Virus record (IMG/VR): IMGVR_UViG_3300030102_006920
Coordinates: 1 to 26,091 of that record
DNA length: 26,091 bases
Origin: a virus
Strand: one strand, 5' to 3'
Part shown: one piece after another, positions 6,298 to 13,379 of the stretch
Layout of the letters: each line of letters begins with the position of its first letter
How positions within the stretch are numbered: the stretch's first letter is position 1
The notes under the pieces: generated by a model
Database searches by the model: none
Told to the model about the DNA's origin: nothing
Seen by the model: the letters and a program-made list of their open reading frames with translations, nothing else
Position numbers and translations under genes: made by a program

Positions 6298-8138
6298 CTT
6301 CTACCGTCTGGACGTAATTGTAATTTTTGAGATCCTAATCTCCAAGGTGTGTCATTAACTGTGGAAGTCTCGTATTTAATTTTTACTGCTCTGCCTCTTC
6401 CTCTTACATTAATTTTTTCTGTTGTGCTCGTAATACTGCCACTCGTTGTGACATTTGAACTTGACTGAGGATATTGTTCCAAAGTTAAAGTGGCTGTCAT
6501 TGTGTTTGCTAAGTTAGTAAAATCAGGCACTAATTTACTTACTGACATTAACTGATCCCCATCGGCAATTTCAACAGAACCTGTTTCTAAAAAGGCACTT
6601 ATAGCTGTGCCATCAGCTTGATTATTTCCTTGCTCATGTTCATAAACAAAAGATGCACCTGCTGTTAATCCCAAAATTGTAGATATGTTTGCAGTTAAGC
6701 TAGCATTATACTCTGTTGCTATTGGTGATTCATATACATAAGCTCCTAACCAAGTAGTTCTTCCCAAACTTACAGTATACCAAGTACCTTCTAGGTAGTT
6801 GTATGCTACCGCTCTATCTATCTGCGTTGCGTTAGCAGAAGGGTAATACCAAATAATTTCATTGTACGCTGTATTTAGACCCACAGCTATGTCATTTTTG
6901 TTTGTGTAGCTTATGTTGTCAAAAACAAAATCTTGAACCGAACAAGGCATTTTTTTAACAACACCATCATACAAGTAAAAAGCGTCGTCTGACATCCAAT
7001 AAGCTATTCCGTTAACTTCTATTGCTGCATGTTGTGCTATTAATCCAGCGTTAGCTCCTAACTGTCTCAGTCCAAAAGTAAAAGGTGTGCCCACAAATTG
7101 AACACCGTGTAAAGATGTATCTGTCCAAACTAATATTTGACCTGCAGATTTTACAGCTCCTACTATTCTTGAACCATCAGAAATACGTAATGAGCCCGCT
7201 TCGTTGGTTGCGACAGGTGTGTAATCTGTTGCGTCTTCTCTGTCAGAAAATCTTAATAGTAAATCATCTTGTGTTGAAGTGTTACCAATAGTTGTTTCAG
7301 TTCCAAAAATAAGTAAGTGTCTAGTGTCCGTAGATACTAAACTAAATCTTGATGCAGTAGGTGCATTTGATAATGCAGTAGCCCTATTGCTTAAACCTCC
7401 TGAAGTATCCCAAATAAAAGTGCCTCCGTCTAAAACTGTTGCTATTAAATCTTCACCAAAATTATCTAAAGACCAGTTACGTCCTGCTACAACAACATTT
7501 GATGATGATCTAGCAGTGTCCCAAGTGCTCTCTCCCCATGTTAATGTACCCCAACCATAACCATAAGTAGAGGTAGAGGGTCCTACATTAATTTGATATT
7601 TAGCGTTGCCAGATCCTCCGCCACCAGAAGTAGATCCTGAAGCAGTGCTTGTATGAGTTACAGTGTATGTATTAGCTGACGGCACTGTAATGACCTCAAA
7701 TTCTTGATTCATGTCCAAACCATCTATTGATGAGAAAGAGTCAAATGTAACAAAATCGCCAACGATAGCTCCATGAGAAGCGTCTGTAACAGTGACTGTA
7801 GTAGAGCCATTGGTGGTAAACGGATTTGATAATGATTCTGTGTCACGTAAAGGAGTTATGTCTGATATTATACCTTCAGAGTAAATGTATAATTTTCTAT
7901 CAGTTCCTAAAGCTAGATATCTAGTTCCATCTAAACCTATCCAACTATGAGTGTCACGAACCACACCTACCACTGTTTTGTTTGGATTTGGTAGGAATTT
8001 CCATCCACCCCACCTTTCAGGTTTTCCGTAATGAAACCTTACAAAATCAGAGTCTATGTACTTTCTTGAGTCTCCTGCTGAATATGCTGAGTCTTGTTTA
8101 TCAACGCCTGGTTTAAATTTTAAATCTATTAATTGCAT
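6294..8138 (-). CDS. Large virion structural protein (connector/packaged-DNA stabilisation or tail-hub type)
   Basis: The 614-residue protein starts MQLIDLKFKPGVDKQDSAYS, then AGDSRKYIDSDFVRFHYGKP and ERWGGW. It is then mostly beta-rich, with propeller-like repeats: WIGLDGTRYLALGTDRKLYI, NWSLDNFGEDLIATVLDGGT, HLLIFGTE and FWIWYYPS-like segments. A Gly/Ser-rich linker (STASGSTSGGGGSGN) lies near residue 165-180. The opening and the DNFGEDLIA motif are what I associate with marine phage virion proteins comparable to the P22 gp10-type DNA stabilisation/tail proteins; that assignment is from memory and not certain. No Shine-Dalgarno sequence is visible in the 14 nt before the ATG, so translation probably depends on the gene just upstream. 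The ATGA overlap with the next oxygenase couples them. Confidence 0.75.
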   Translation of the reverse strand: MQLIDLKFKPGVDKQDSAYSAGDSRKYIDSDFVRFHYGKPERWGGWKFLPNPNKTVVGVVRDTHSWIGLDGTRYLALGTDRKLYIYSEGIISDITPLRDTESLSNPFTTNGSTTVTVTDASHGAIVGDFVTFDSFSSIDGLDMNQEFEVITVPSANTYTVTHTSTASGSTSGGGGSGNAKYQINVGPSTSTYGYGWGTLTWGESTWDTARSSSNVVVAGRNWSLDNFGEDLIATVLDGGTFIWDTSGGLSNRATALSNAPTASRFSLVSTDTRHLLIFGTETTIGNTSTQDDLLLRFSDREDATDYTPVATNEAGSLRISDGSRIVGAVKSAGQILVWTDTSLHGVQFVGTPFTFGLRQLGANAGLIAQHAAIEVNGIAYWMSDDAFYLYDGVVKKMPCSVQDFVFDNISYTNKNDIAVGLNTAYNEIIWYYPSANATQIDRAVAYNYLEGTWYTVSLGRTTWLGAYVYESPIATEYNASLTANISTILGLTAGASFVYEHEQGNNQADGTAISAFLETGSVEIADGDQLMSVSKLVPDFTNLANTMTATLTLEQYPQSSSNVTTSGSITSTTEKINVRGRGRAVKIKYETSTVNDTPWRLGSQKLQLRPDGRR

Positions 8139-8152
8139 GATTTATTATTAAA

Positions 8153-8953
8153 TTACTTATTGTTTTGTGGCAAGAATTGAGTTCCCACATTGCCTTTAAA
8201 TGCATAATTACCATAGTGAGTCATACCAGACACTATATCTGCGTAAATTTTACCGCCTATATTTTGCCATAAACGGCAGAAAGCATAATCTTCTGAGAGA
8301 TATCTTCTAGTTTTTGGCTCAATTATTGTGTCAAAAAAAGTAAAATTCCAGTTGGATGTTTTATGATAATCAAACTCTTTGTCATGTGATTGATTAATAT
8401 GTTGATCAGGAACAAAACTTAAATCAGGATAACTCTTTGCCATTTGTTCAAATACTTGCCTTTTAATTAACATAAATCCAGTAGGTCCGTCTAATACTTC
8501 TATAAAACCTTTATCTAACAGGATTTTTTCAGGGTTTTTAACATTTAAATTGTACTGCAAAGATGAGGCCAGTAACTCATCCTCCGATATGTTTGGATTT
8601 TCTTTAATTCTCTTCTTTACTTTTATCCAATCAATTGTTTTTCTAGGATATATTCCTGTGACAACGTCCTTATCGTAATCTAACATTCTAATTACAGCCT
8701 CTGGATTGAATGCTAAGTCTGCGTCAATAAATAAAAGATGAGTATAGTCACCATCCATAAACAATTGCACTAAAGTGTTTCTAGCTCTAGTTATCAAAGA
8801 CTCATTGCCTATGGTTCCAAACTGTAATTCTATTTTGTTGGAGGCCGCTAAAGCTACTAATTGCATGCAACTTTTAAAATAATCTGATGACAACATACCT
8901 CCATAGCAAGGGGTGCCAATAAAAAGTTTTATTTGTAATTTTTCCTTGTCCAT
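8153..8953 (-). CDS. GT-A-type glycosyltransferase
   Basis: This 266-residue protein begins IKLFIGTPCYGGMLSSDYF, the nucleotide-sugar-binding start of GT-A enzymes. A long helix follows with NESLITRARNTLVQLF, then THLLFIDADLAFNPEAVIRM, where D77-A-D79 is the DxD metal/nucleotide motif. Further on, DVVTGIYPRK, VLDGPTGFMLIKRQVFE and a late RYLSEDYAFCRLW (acidic ED in the acceptor/catalytic region) fit the same fold. This style is common in marine phages. The donor sugar and acceptor are unknown; candidates are virion proteins, host surface glycans or modified DNA. A clean AGGAG ribosome site lies 7 nt before the ATG, although the start also overlaps the upstream gene by 25 nt. The downstream neighbour is the 614-aa virion protein; two oxygenases flank it within about 2 kb. 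Confidence 0.85.
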   Translation of the reverse strand: MDKEKLQIKLFIGTPCYGGMLSSDYFKSCMQLVALAASNKIELQFGTIGNESLITRARNTLVQLFMDGDYTHLLFIDADLAFNPEAVIRMLDYDKDVVTGIYPRKTIDWIKVKKRIKENPNISEDELLASSLQYNLNVKNPEKILLDKGFIEVLDGPTGFMLIKRQVFEQMAKSYPDLSFVPDQHINQSHDKEFDYHKTSNWNFTFFDTIIEPKTRRYLSEDYAFCRLWQNIGGKIYADIVSGMTHYGNYAFKGNVGTQFLPQNNK

Positions 8954-9675
8954 ACTTTACTCCTGTATAAATCATACAAAGTTGAAAAATAATTCCAACT
9001 CCATATACTTATTTTTTTATTTAAGTTTGGGTCATTATTAATTTTCATCTCCCAGTCATCTCTTCTAAAAGGGAAGACTAGAGCAATCGGTGTGCCTTTC
9101 TTTACTACTTTTTTTCTAGAGACGTGATGATCCCAATCTTTTAAAAAAAATGGAAAATTTATAAACGTCTCATATTTGTCTGTATCTACCACTGCAGTTA
9201 TAATTCTTGTATCTCTTCGTTCTGTATTAAAAGGTGAAGTAAACAAACAACTGTATCCTGGTGGTGTTTTAATTACCCACGGATTTAAAAATTTAAATGC
9301 AACTGGCACCTCTTCGTCATAAATCATTGTTTTACTTATTTGTATTTCTGCGTGAGTTTGAACTCCAACATTGAACTCACTTTCTGTATGAACTTTATGT
9401 ATTGATTCATAATCTAAAAGCCTGGCAGGTCTAACTTTTATCTCATAATTATTATCTCCAAATGCTTCGTTTTTTGTAAATTGAATATCTATAGGGGACA
9501 ATATTGCGTATCCCATAGTCATGCTATCCAGTACGGGCTGACATTTTCTTATCGTATTATTATTTGCATCCTCTATAATTATTTTCATATTTTTGTACCA
9601 ATTTGGTATTACTTTTTTTATTGGCACAGGTTTTTCTAAATGATCTGCATATGAACTACTAAAACTAATTATCAC
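8929..9675 (-). CDS. DUF6065-like conserved protein, function unknown
   Basis: The 248-residue protein starts with GTG: GTGA overlaps the upstream oxygenase stop. Features: PIKKVIPNWYKNM near residue 20-30, FKFLNPWVIKTPPGYSCLFT at about 128-146, VVDTDKYETFINFPFFLKD at 162-180, and KKGTPIALVFPFRRDDWEM at 192-210. The order 'PPGY... / VDTD.... / KGTPIAL.FPF' matches what I remember of the DUF6065 family, a group without known function; I could not check this. The beta-rich appearance with an internal His cluster (WDHHVS) would allow a cupin-like fold. It sits between an oxygenase and a glycosyltransferase, with overlaps on both sides, suggesting a shared modification pathway. Confidence 0.65.
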   Translation of the reverse strand: MIISFSSSYADHLEKPVPIKKVIPNWYKNMKIIIEDANNNTIRKCQPVLDSMTMGYAILSPIDIQFTKNEAFGDNNYEIKVRPARLLDYESIHKVHTESEFNVGVQTHAEIQISKTMIYDEEVPVAFKFLNPWVIKTPPGYSCLFTSPFNTERRDTRIITAVVDTDKYETFINFPFFLKDWDHHVSRKKVVKKGTPIALVFPFRRDDWEMKINNDPNLNKKISIWSWNYFSTLYDLYRSKVWTRKNYK

Positions 9676-10217
9676 TTATCAGGCTCTCTAAAAAATATAT
9701 TTAGTGTATACCTCGGGCTACTTTCTCCAAGTGCTTGTAAATCTGAATGTAAAATTTTACTACAATTAAAAAATAAAGCTCTGTTTTCTACAAAACCAAT
9801 GTGTGATGACAGTTGTTGGTCATAAAGAAAACCCGTGCCATTGTTTAATAATGGCTCACCTTTGACAAACAAAAGGAAGATAGCACAAACGCCATCATCT
9901 GCATCCATATGAAACAAGGGTTCTCTCATAACATCTTTTATGTGAGCATGAATTGATACAGTTTCTAGATTTCTATTAGGATAAAACATGTCTTTTATTT
10001 GTTTTAAAATAGGATCATTTAAAATTTTCTTTCCAACATAAGCATCTGGTTTTTTTCTCATGTAAAAAGTGTGTCTTTTACCGTAAGCATTACCATGCAT
10101 ATCTTTTGCTATCCCGTAATTAAGATTGCTAAACGTTTCTTGCATATGTTTTAAATTTTTTTCTTCTAAAAAATTATCAACATACATAACAAATTCTGTG
10201 TCTTTATTGAGTTGCAT
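9672..10217 (-). CDS. Fe(II)/2-oxoglutarate-dependent oxygenase
   Basis: The 181-residue protein carries REPLFHMDADDGVCAIFLLF, with HxD (H103, D105) at the start of the core. Next come NGTGFLYDQQLSSHIGFVEN and RALFFNCSKILHSDL with the distal His (H157), then SSPRYTLNIFFREP with Arg (R169) twelve residues on. The spacing and order fit the phage 2OG-Fe(II) oxygenases that end in YTLNIFFR. The N-terminal half (DNFLEEKNLKHMQETFSNLN) is the usual helical lead-in. It overlaps the upstream 83-aa gene by 14 nt and the downstream DUF6065-like gene by 4 nt, so it is tightly coupled. Reaction: likely hydroxylation; substrate unknown. Confidence 0.82.
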   Translation of the reverse strand: MQLNKDTEFVMYVDNFLEEKNLKHMQETFSNLNYGIAKDMHGNAYGKRHTFYMRKKPDAYVGKKILNDPILKQIKDMFYPNRNLETVSIHAHIKDVMREPLFHMDADDGVCAIFLLFVKGEPLLNNGTGFLYDQQLSSHIGFVENRALFFNCSKILHSDLQALGESSPRYTLNIFFREPDK

Positions 10218-10455
10218 ATTCTACCTTTAAATATTCTATTTTTCTTACCCAACCACGTGGTATAGCGATAGCTCCTCCACCATGATTATCATCTTTATCT
10301 GTGCACCAAGATCTCATTATAATTAATTTATCATCATTGTTCACAACCATGTAGCCAACTTCTTGGCACACGGCTAACGGCGCAGCTTGTATTTCTTTTA
10401 ATTCAAGCCAACCAGTTTCCATATCCCTTGCGTCAAGCCATGTAATTCTAACCAT
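10204..10455 (-). CDS. Small conserved phage protein, function unknown
   Basis: From the ATG at 10455 this is 83 residues: MVRITWLDARDMETGWLELK, then EIQAAPLAVCQEVGYMVVNN, DDKLIIMRSWCTDKDDNHGG and IPRGWVRKIEYLKVEY. An earlier in-frame ATG at 10476 adds seven residues. I prefer 10455 because an AAGGA ribosome site lies about 10 nt before it, while 10476 has no clear site. The pattern of short strands (TWLDA, GWLEL, VGYMVVN, KLIIMRSW) suggests a small beta-barrel, perhaps a protein-interaction domain. It sits between two oxygenases. I do not recognise the family, so no function is assigned. Confidence 0.6.
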   Translation of the reverse strand: MVRITWLDARDMETGWLELKEIQAAPLAVCQEVGYMVVNNDDKLIIMRSWCTDKDDNHGGGAIAIPRGWVRKIEYLKVEYATQ

Positions 10456-10476
10456 AGGAAACTTTTCCTTACGCAT

Positions 10477-11256
10477 TTACTTTTTATAAGTTGCAGTAAA
10501 AACGCTATCCAGTCTATCTTCAACGGTTGTGTCTTGCACGACATCATCTTTTAAACCTTGAGGACCGCCAGTTTCTAATGACGGCTTATATTGCTCACTT
10601 GCCACTCCTCTCGGCACTACTTTAACATTAAAAGATGTAGATCTTCTCTCTTGGTTAGGTGTTCTAAATGGATAAACGCAATGCGTTAACCAAGAAGGAA
10701 ATAAAAAAATATCCCCCACTTTAGGGCTGTGTTGAAAATTGTTTTCACTAAAGTGTTGTGCGTTGCCATAAGAGAACACTATGTCACCGACTGCAGGAAA
10801 ATGATCTTCTTTAGATCTTTCTTCATCCATGCTTTCTGGTATCCTCGTATACAAAACACCTGATAAATCACCGTCGTGCACATGCATAGGATTAAAGTCA
10901 CCTGCCCACTGAGAAACAGTCCACATAGATTCTATTACAACTTTTTGTATTTTTTCTGATGGTATTGTATTCATCGCTGGTTTTATTGTACAATATGATT
11001 GTATCATTTGACCTAAAAACTGCACAAACTCTGAACAATGTTTTTCAAGCCAGTCTGGAGTAATTCTAACCTCTTGTTTTACGTTGCCTGCAAGATTCAT
11101 TGACCAGTCATGTTTTTTTGCTAATACTGGGTCATTTAACAGTTCAGATGAGTGTTCATCTATTTTTCTAACGATATTATTTGGCAATGTGCCCTTAACT
11201 ATTACAGGGCCCCAAGGCTGAATTGCTTGTAAATTGTACTTGGTTTCTTCAGTCAT
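10477..11256 (-). CDS. Putative 2OG-Fe(II) oxygenase with HVH metal motif; first gene of the minus-strand block
   Basis: The 259-residue protein contains ESMWTVSQWAGDFNPMHVHD, with H125-V-H127-D128 as the first metal motif. Next is GDLSGVLYTRIP, as in the TIGR02466-like group, then VGDIFLFPSWLTHCVYPFRT with distal His H192, and ERRSTSFNVKVV with Arg 204/205. Whether H125/H127 or H125/D128 bind iron cannot be decided from sequence. A roughly 25-residue insertion (SMDEERSKEDHFPAVGDI) separates the two halves. A C-terminal tail of about 45 residues (QYKPSLETGGPQGLKDD) is extra. An AAGGA ribosome site lies 7 nt before the ATG, and a good promoter stands about 50 nt upstream. It is the first reading frame of the transcript that carries the other oxygenases. 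Confidence 0.78.
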   Translation of the reverse strand: MTEETKYNLQAIQPWGPVIVKGTLPNNIVRKIDEHSSELLNDPVLAKKHDWSMNLAGNVKQEVRITPDWLEKHCSEFVQFLGQMIQSYCTIKPAMNTIPSEKIQKVVIESMWTVSQWAGDFNPMHVHDGDLSGVLYTRIPESMDEERSKEDHFPAVGDIVFSYGNAQHFSENNFQHSPKVGDIFLFPSWLTHCVYPFRTPNQERRSTSFNVKVVPRGVASEQYKPSLETGGPQGLKDDVVQDTTVEDRLDSVFTATYKK

Positions 11257-11277
11257 ATTATTCCTTTCTTTTTTATA

Positions 11278-11306
11278 TTGTCATATAGCAATATTTTGCC
11301 TATAAA
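11278..11306 (+). promoter_or_regulatory. Sigma70-type promoter for the ejection-protein operon
   Basis: TTGTCA at 11278-11283 and TATAAA at 11301-11306 are separated by exactly 17 nt, each differing from consensus at one base. Transcription would start near 11313, giving a leader of about 70 nt to the 11384 start codon. It shares its -10 bases with the minus-strand promoter on the other strand. Confidence 0.6.
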
Positions 11307-11334
11307 TATAGAATTAATTGGCTTTTTATTTCAA
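11305..11334 (-). promoter_or_regulatory. Sigma70-type promoter for the minus-strand (oxygenase/virion) block
   Basis: Read on the minus strand, TTGAAA (11334-11329) and TATATT (11310-11305) are separated by 18 nt, each one base off consensus. A start near 11298 would give a leader of about 42 nt to the ATG at 11256. Its -10 overlaps the plus-strand -10 within TATAAATATA (11301-11310). Confidence 0.55.
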
Positions 11335-11383
11335 GCGTAGCCTTCTTGCCGTAAACAATCACATAAATTGCATTAAGGAGATT

Positions 11384-12328
11384 ATGCTAAAAGGTTTAAA
11401 AGGGATTTTAGAAAAAGCAGTTCAGGTAGCAGCGCCTATTATTGGTAACATAGTTTTACCAGGAGGTATAGGGGCAGCGGCAGGATCAGGAATAGCAGGA
11501 TTATTGACAGGTCAAAAACCTAAAGATGCCATAATATCTGCAGGTCTTTCTGGATTATTAGCATCAAGACTACCAGGTGGCACGCCACCAAGCAGTATAA
11601 CCCAAGGCGAGACGGTTAGACGTGGCAATGAAATGTATGATAATATTACTAGAAGATTACCTAAAAAAAGTTTTTTCTCTAAAATAGGTGATGCCTTAGT
11701 TAGTGATAAAGGGCCAACGGCTCTCGGCACATCACTAGCAGTTGGTTTACCCGCAGTGCTAGCAGGAATAGCAGCGGCTCAAGATGCAAAAAAAGCACAA
11801 CCTATGGACCCAGCAATGTATCAAAGTGCTACTGATAGAATGTATGGTGGTCAGTTTGCATCGCCCCCAGCAAATAGAAGAATATCAAATTTAGAAGAAC
11901 AAATTACTTTGCCTCAAACGGTGTTTCAAACATCGCCGATTAGTAGAGCAGAGGGAGGAGTAATGAATGTAAGGCCTCCTAGTTATAGTGCCGTTGATGG
12001 ATCGACAGGTATCATGGGATTAGCAGAAGGTGGAGATGTAGACATTAAAGAGTTAGAGACACTAATGGAGGATGGCAAAATGACTTTAGAAGAAGCTATG
12101 GATTATCTAAAATCTATAGCCGATGACAAAGCTAAAGGCGGTTTTCCTAGAAAAACTGGCATGATTAATGGCCCAGGTGGACCAAAAGATGACAAAATTC
12201 CAGCTATGTTAAGTAATGGAGAGTTTGTATTTACAGCAAAAGCTGTTAAAGAAGCTGGTGGTCCAGGCGTTATGTACAGCATGATGAACAAACTAGATCC
12301 AGAATCGGAGAAACCTACAGATGGCTAA
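11384..12328 (+). CDS. Virion internal/ejection-type protein with IPAMLSNGEF motif
   Basis: I place the start at 11384 (314 residues) because AAGGAG precedes that ATG at the right distance. A longer frame from 11318 would begin within a few bases of the predicted transcription start and has no ribosome site. The N-terminus (MLKGLKGILEKAVQVAAPII, then GNIVLPGGIGAAAGSGIAGL) is a glycine-rich hydrophobic stretch, and a second lies at about residues 111-131 (ALGTSLAVGLPAVLAGIAAA). These are typical of proteins that insert into the host envelope during DNA ejection. The C-terminal DDKIPAMLSNGEFVFTAKAV (about residues 269-288) is a motif I know from many marine phage structural proteins. AEGG turns occur at about residues 189 and 215. 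It is the first gene of the virion operon and overlaps the next by 8 nt. Confidence 0.68.
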   Translation: MLKGLKGILEKAVQVAAPIIGNIVLPGGIGAAAGSGIAGLLTGQKPKDAIISAGLSGLLASRLPGGTPPSSITQGETVRRGNEMYDNITRRLPKKSFFSKIGDALVSDKGPTALGTSLAVGLPAVLAGIAAAQDAKKAQPMDPAMYQSATDRMYGGQFASPPANRRISNLEEQITLPQTVFQTSPISRAEGGVMNVRPPSYSAVDGSTGIMGLAEGGDVDIKELETLMEDGKMTLEEAMDYLKSIADDKAKGGFPRKTGMINGPGGPKDDKIPAMLSNGEFVFTAKAVKEAGGPGVMYSMMNKLDPESEKPTDG

Positions 12329-13379
12329 CGGACAACAAACAACACAAATAGCAAGAGAAGCTCCTTTTCTAGAGGATTATAGAAGACGATTACTTGATTC
12401 TGTATTTGGTGGTGTATACACAGAAGAAGACAAAAAGGCTGGTGTCATACCTGAGGGAATGAAGGTAGGTGATAAAAGACCTGGTTTAGCTGACACACGA
12501 GCTCCACAATTTCAAAGAGGTATTAGAGAATTAACAAGAGGTGAACAGGCAGGTATTACTGAAGCACAAAGAGCTTTAGGTATTGACCCCGCTACAGGAC
12601 AAAGAACTGGTGTCGCTTCTTTTGAACCATTTATACAAAGAGCAAGTGCAGGTTTAGATACTGCCGCAGCTACTGGAGCATTAGGAATACCCTCTTTACA
12701 ACAAGCACAACAACAATTTGATCCAACGACGGCTAATACTCAAGCTTTTATGAATCAATATCAAGCAGATGTTACTAAGGAGGCATTAAAACAATTAGAT
12801 GAACAAGCTGCAAAAGCACAATCCAATTTAGCAACTCAAGCACAAAAAGCAGGAGCTTTTGGCGGTGCAAGGTTTGGCGTACAAGAAGCAGAACTTGCCA
12901 AAAATTTACAAGACATAAAATCAAGAAGAATATTTGAAGATTTATCTAGAAACTTTATGCAAGCACAACAGCAAGCAATTGGGACAAGTGAGGCTGCAAG
13001 AGCTAGAAACTTACAGGCGGCACAAACATTTGGTCAATTAGGTGGGCAACAAGCTCAAATTGCTCAAGGTATAGGTAATGTAGGTGCACAACAGTTTGGT
13101 TTACAACAGTCGGGTATACAATCATTATTAGGCACTGGTAACGTTCAAAGAACTAGAGATCAAGCAGTTGAAGATGAGCTATTTAGATTTAGAACTGCGG
13201 AAGGATTAGAACCAAGATCTAGAGTTCAGTTTGCTTCTGATATATTATCAAGAACACCTTCTATACAACAAACGCTCACGCAACAGCCTTTCCCTTACAC
13301 TAACCCACTAGCAGCGGCAGCTGGTATGGGTGTTACAGCTTTAGGAGGTCTTGGAGCTTTCTTTAATAGAGGCGACTAA
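12321..13379 (+). CDS. Gln/Ala-rich virion protein, probable internal/ejection protein
   Basis: The 352-residue protein starts in the 8-nt overlap ATGGCTAA with the previous stop. It opens QIAREAPFLEDYRRRLLDSV, then has a long Gln/Ala-rich helical region (about residues 110-260) with heptad-like spacing: LDEQAAKAQSNLATQAQKAG and ARARNLQAAQTFGQLGGQQA. The C-terminus has a small hydrophobic patch (NPLAAAAGMGVTALGGLGAF). I see no enzymatic motif. Its place between two other ejection-type proteins, the low-complexity helical character and the lack of a signal peptide support an internal virion role. Its stop overlaps the next ATG as TAATG. Confidence 0.62.
   Translation: MANGQQTTQIAREAPFLEDYRRRLLDSVFGGVYTEEDKKAGVIPEGMKVGDKRPGLADTRAPQFQRGIRELTRGEQAGITEAQRALGIDPATGQRTGVASFEPFIQRASAGLDTAAATGALGIPSLQQAQQQFDPTTANTQAFMNQYQADVTKEALKQLDEQAAKAQSNLATQAQKAGAFGGARFGVQEAELAKNLQDIKSRRIFEDLSRNFMQAQQQAIGTSEAARARNLQAAQTFGQLGGQQAQIAQGIGNVGAQQFGLQQSGIQSLLGTGNVQRTRDQAVEDELFRFRTAEGLEPRSRVQFASDILSRTPSIQQTLTQQPFPYTNPLAAAAGMGVTALGGLGAFFNRGD

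Noticed and set aside
10456-10476. Earlier ATG of the 83-aa gene
   Set aside because: It lacks a clear ribosome site, while the ATG at 10455 has AAGGA at suitable distance. Not excluded.
2992-11256. DNA-base modification (TET/JBP-type) role for the oxygenases
   Set aside because: The motifs resemble protein-type prolyl hydroxylase and PKHD groups, and no thymidylate- or base-modifying companion genes are visible. Protein targets are more likely, though not proven.
11318-11383. Upstream 22-codon extension of the first ejection-type gene
   Set aside because: It begins about five bases after the predicted transcription start, has no ribosome site, and the ATG at 11384 has a perfect AAGGAG.
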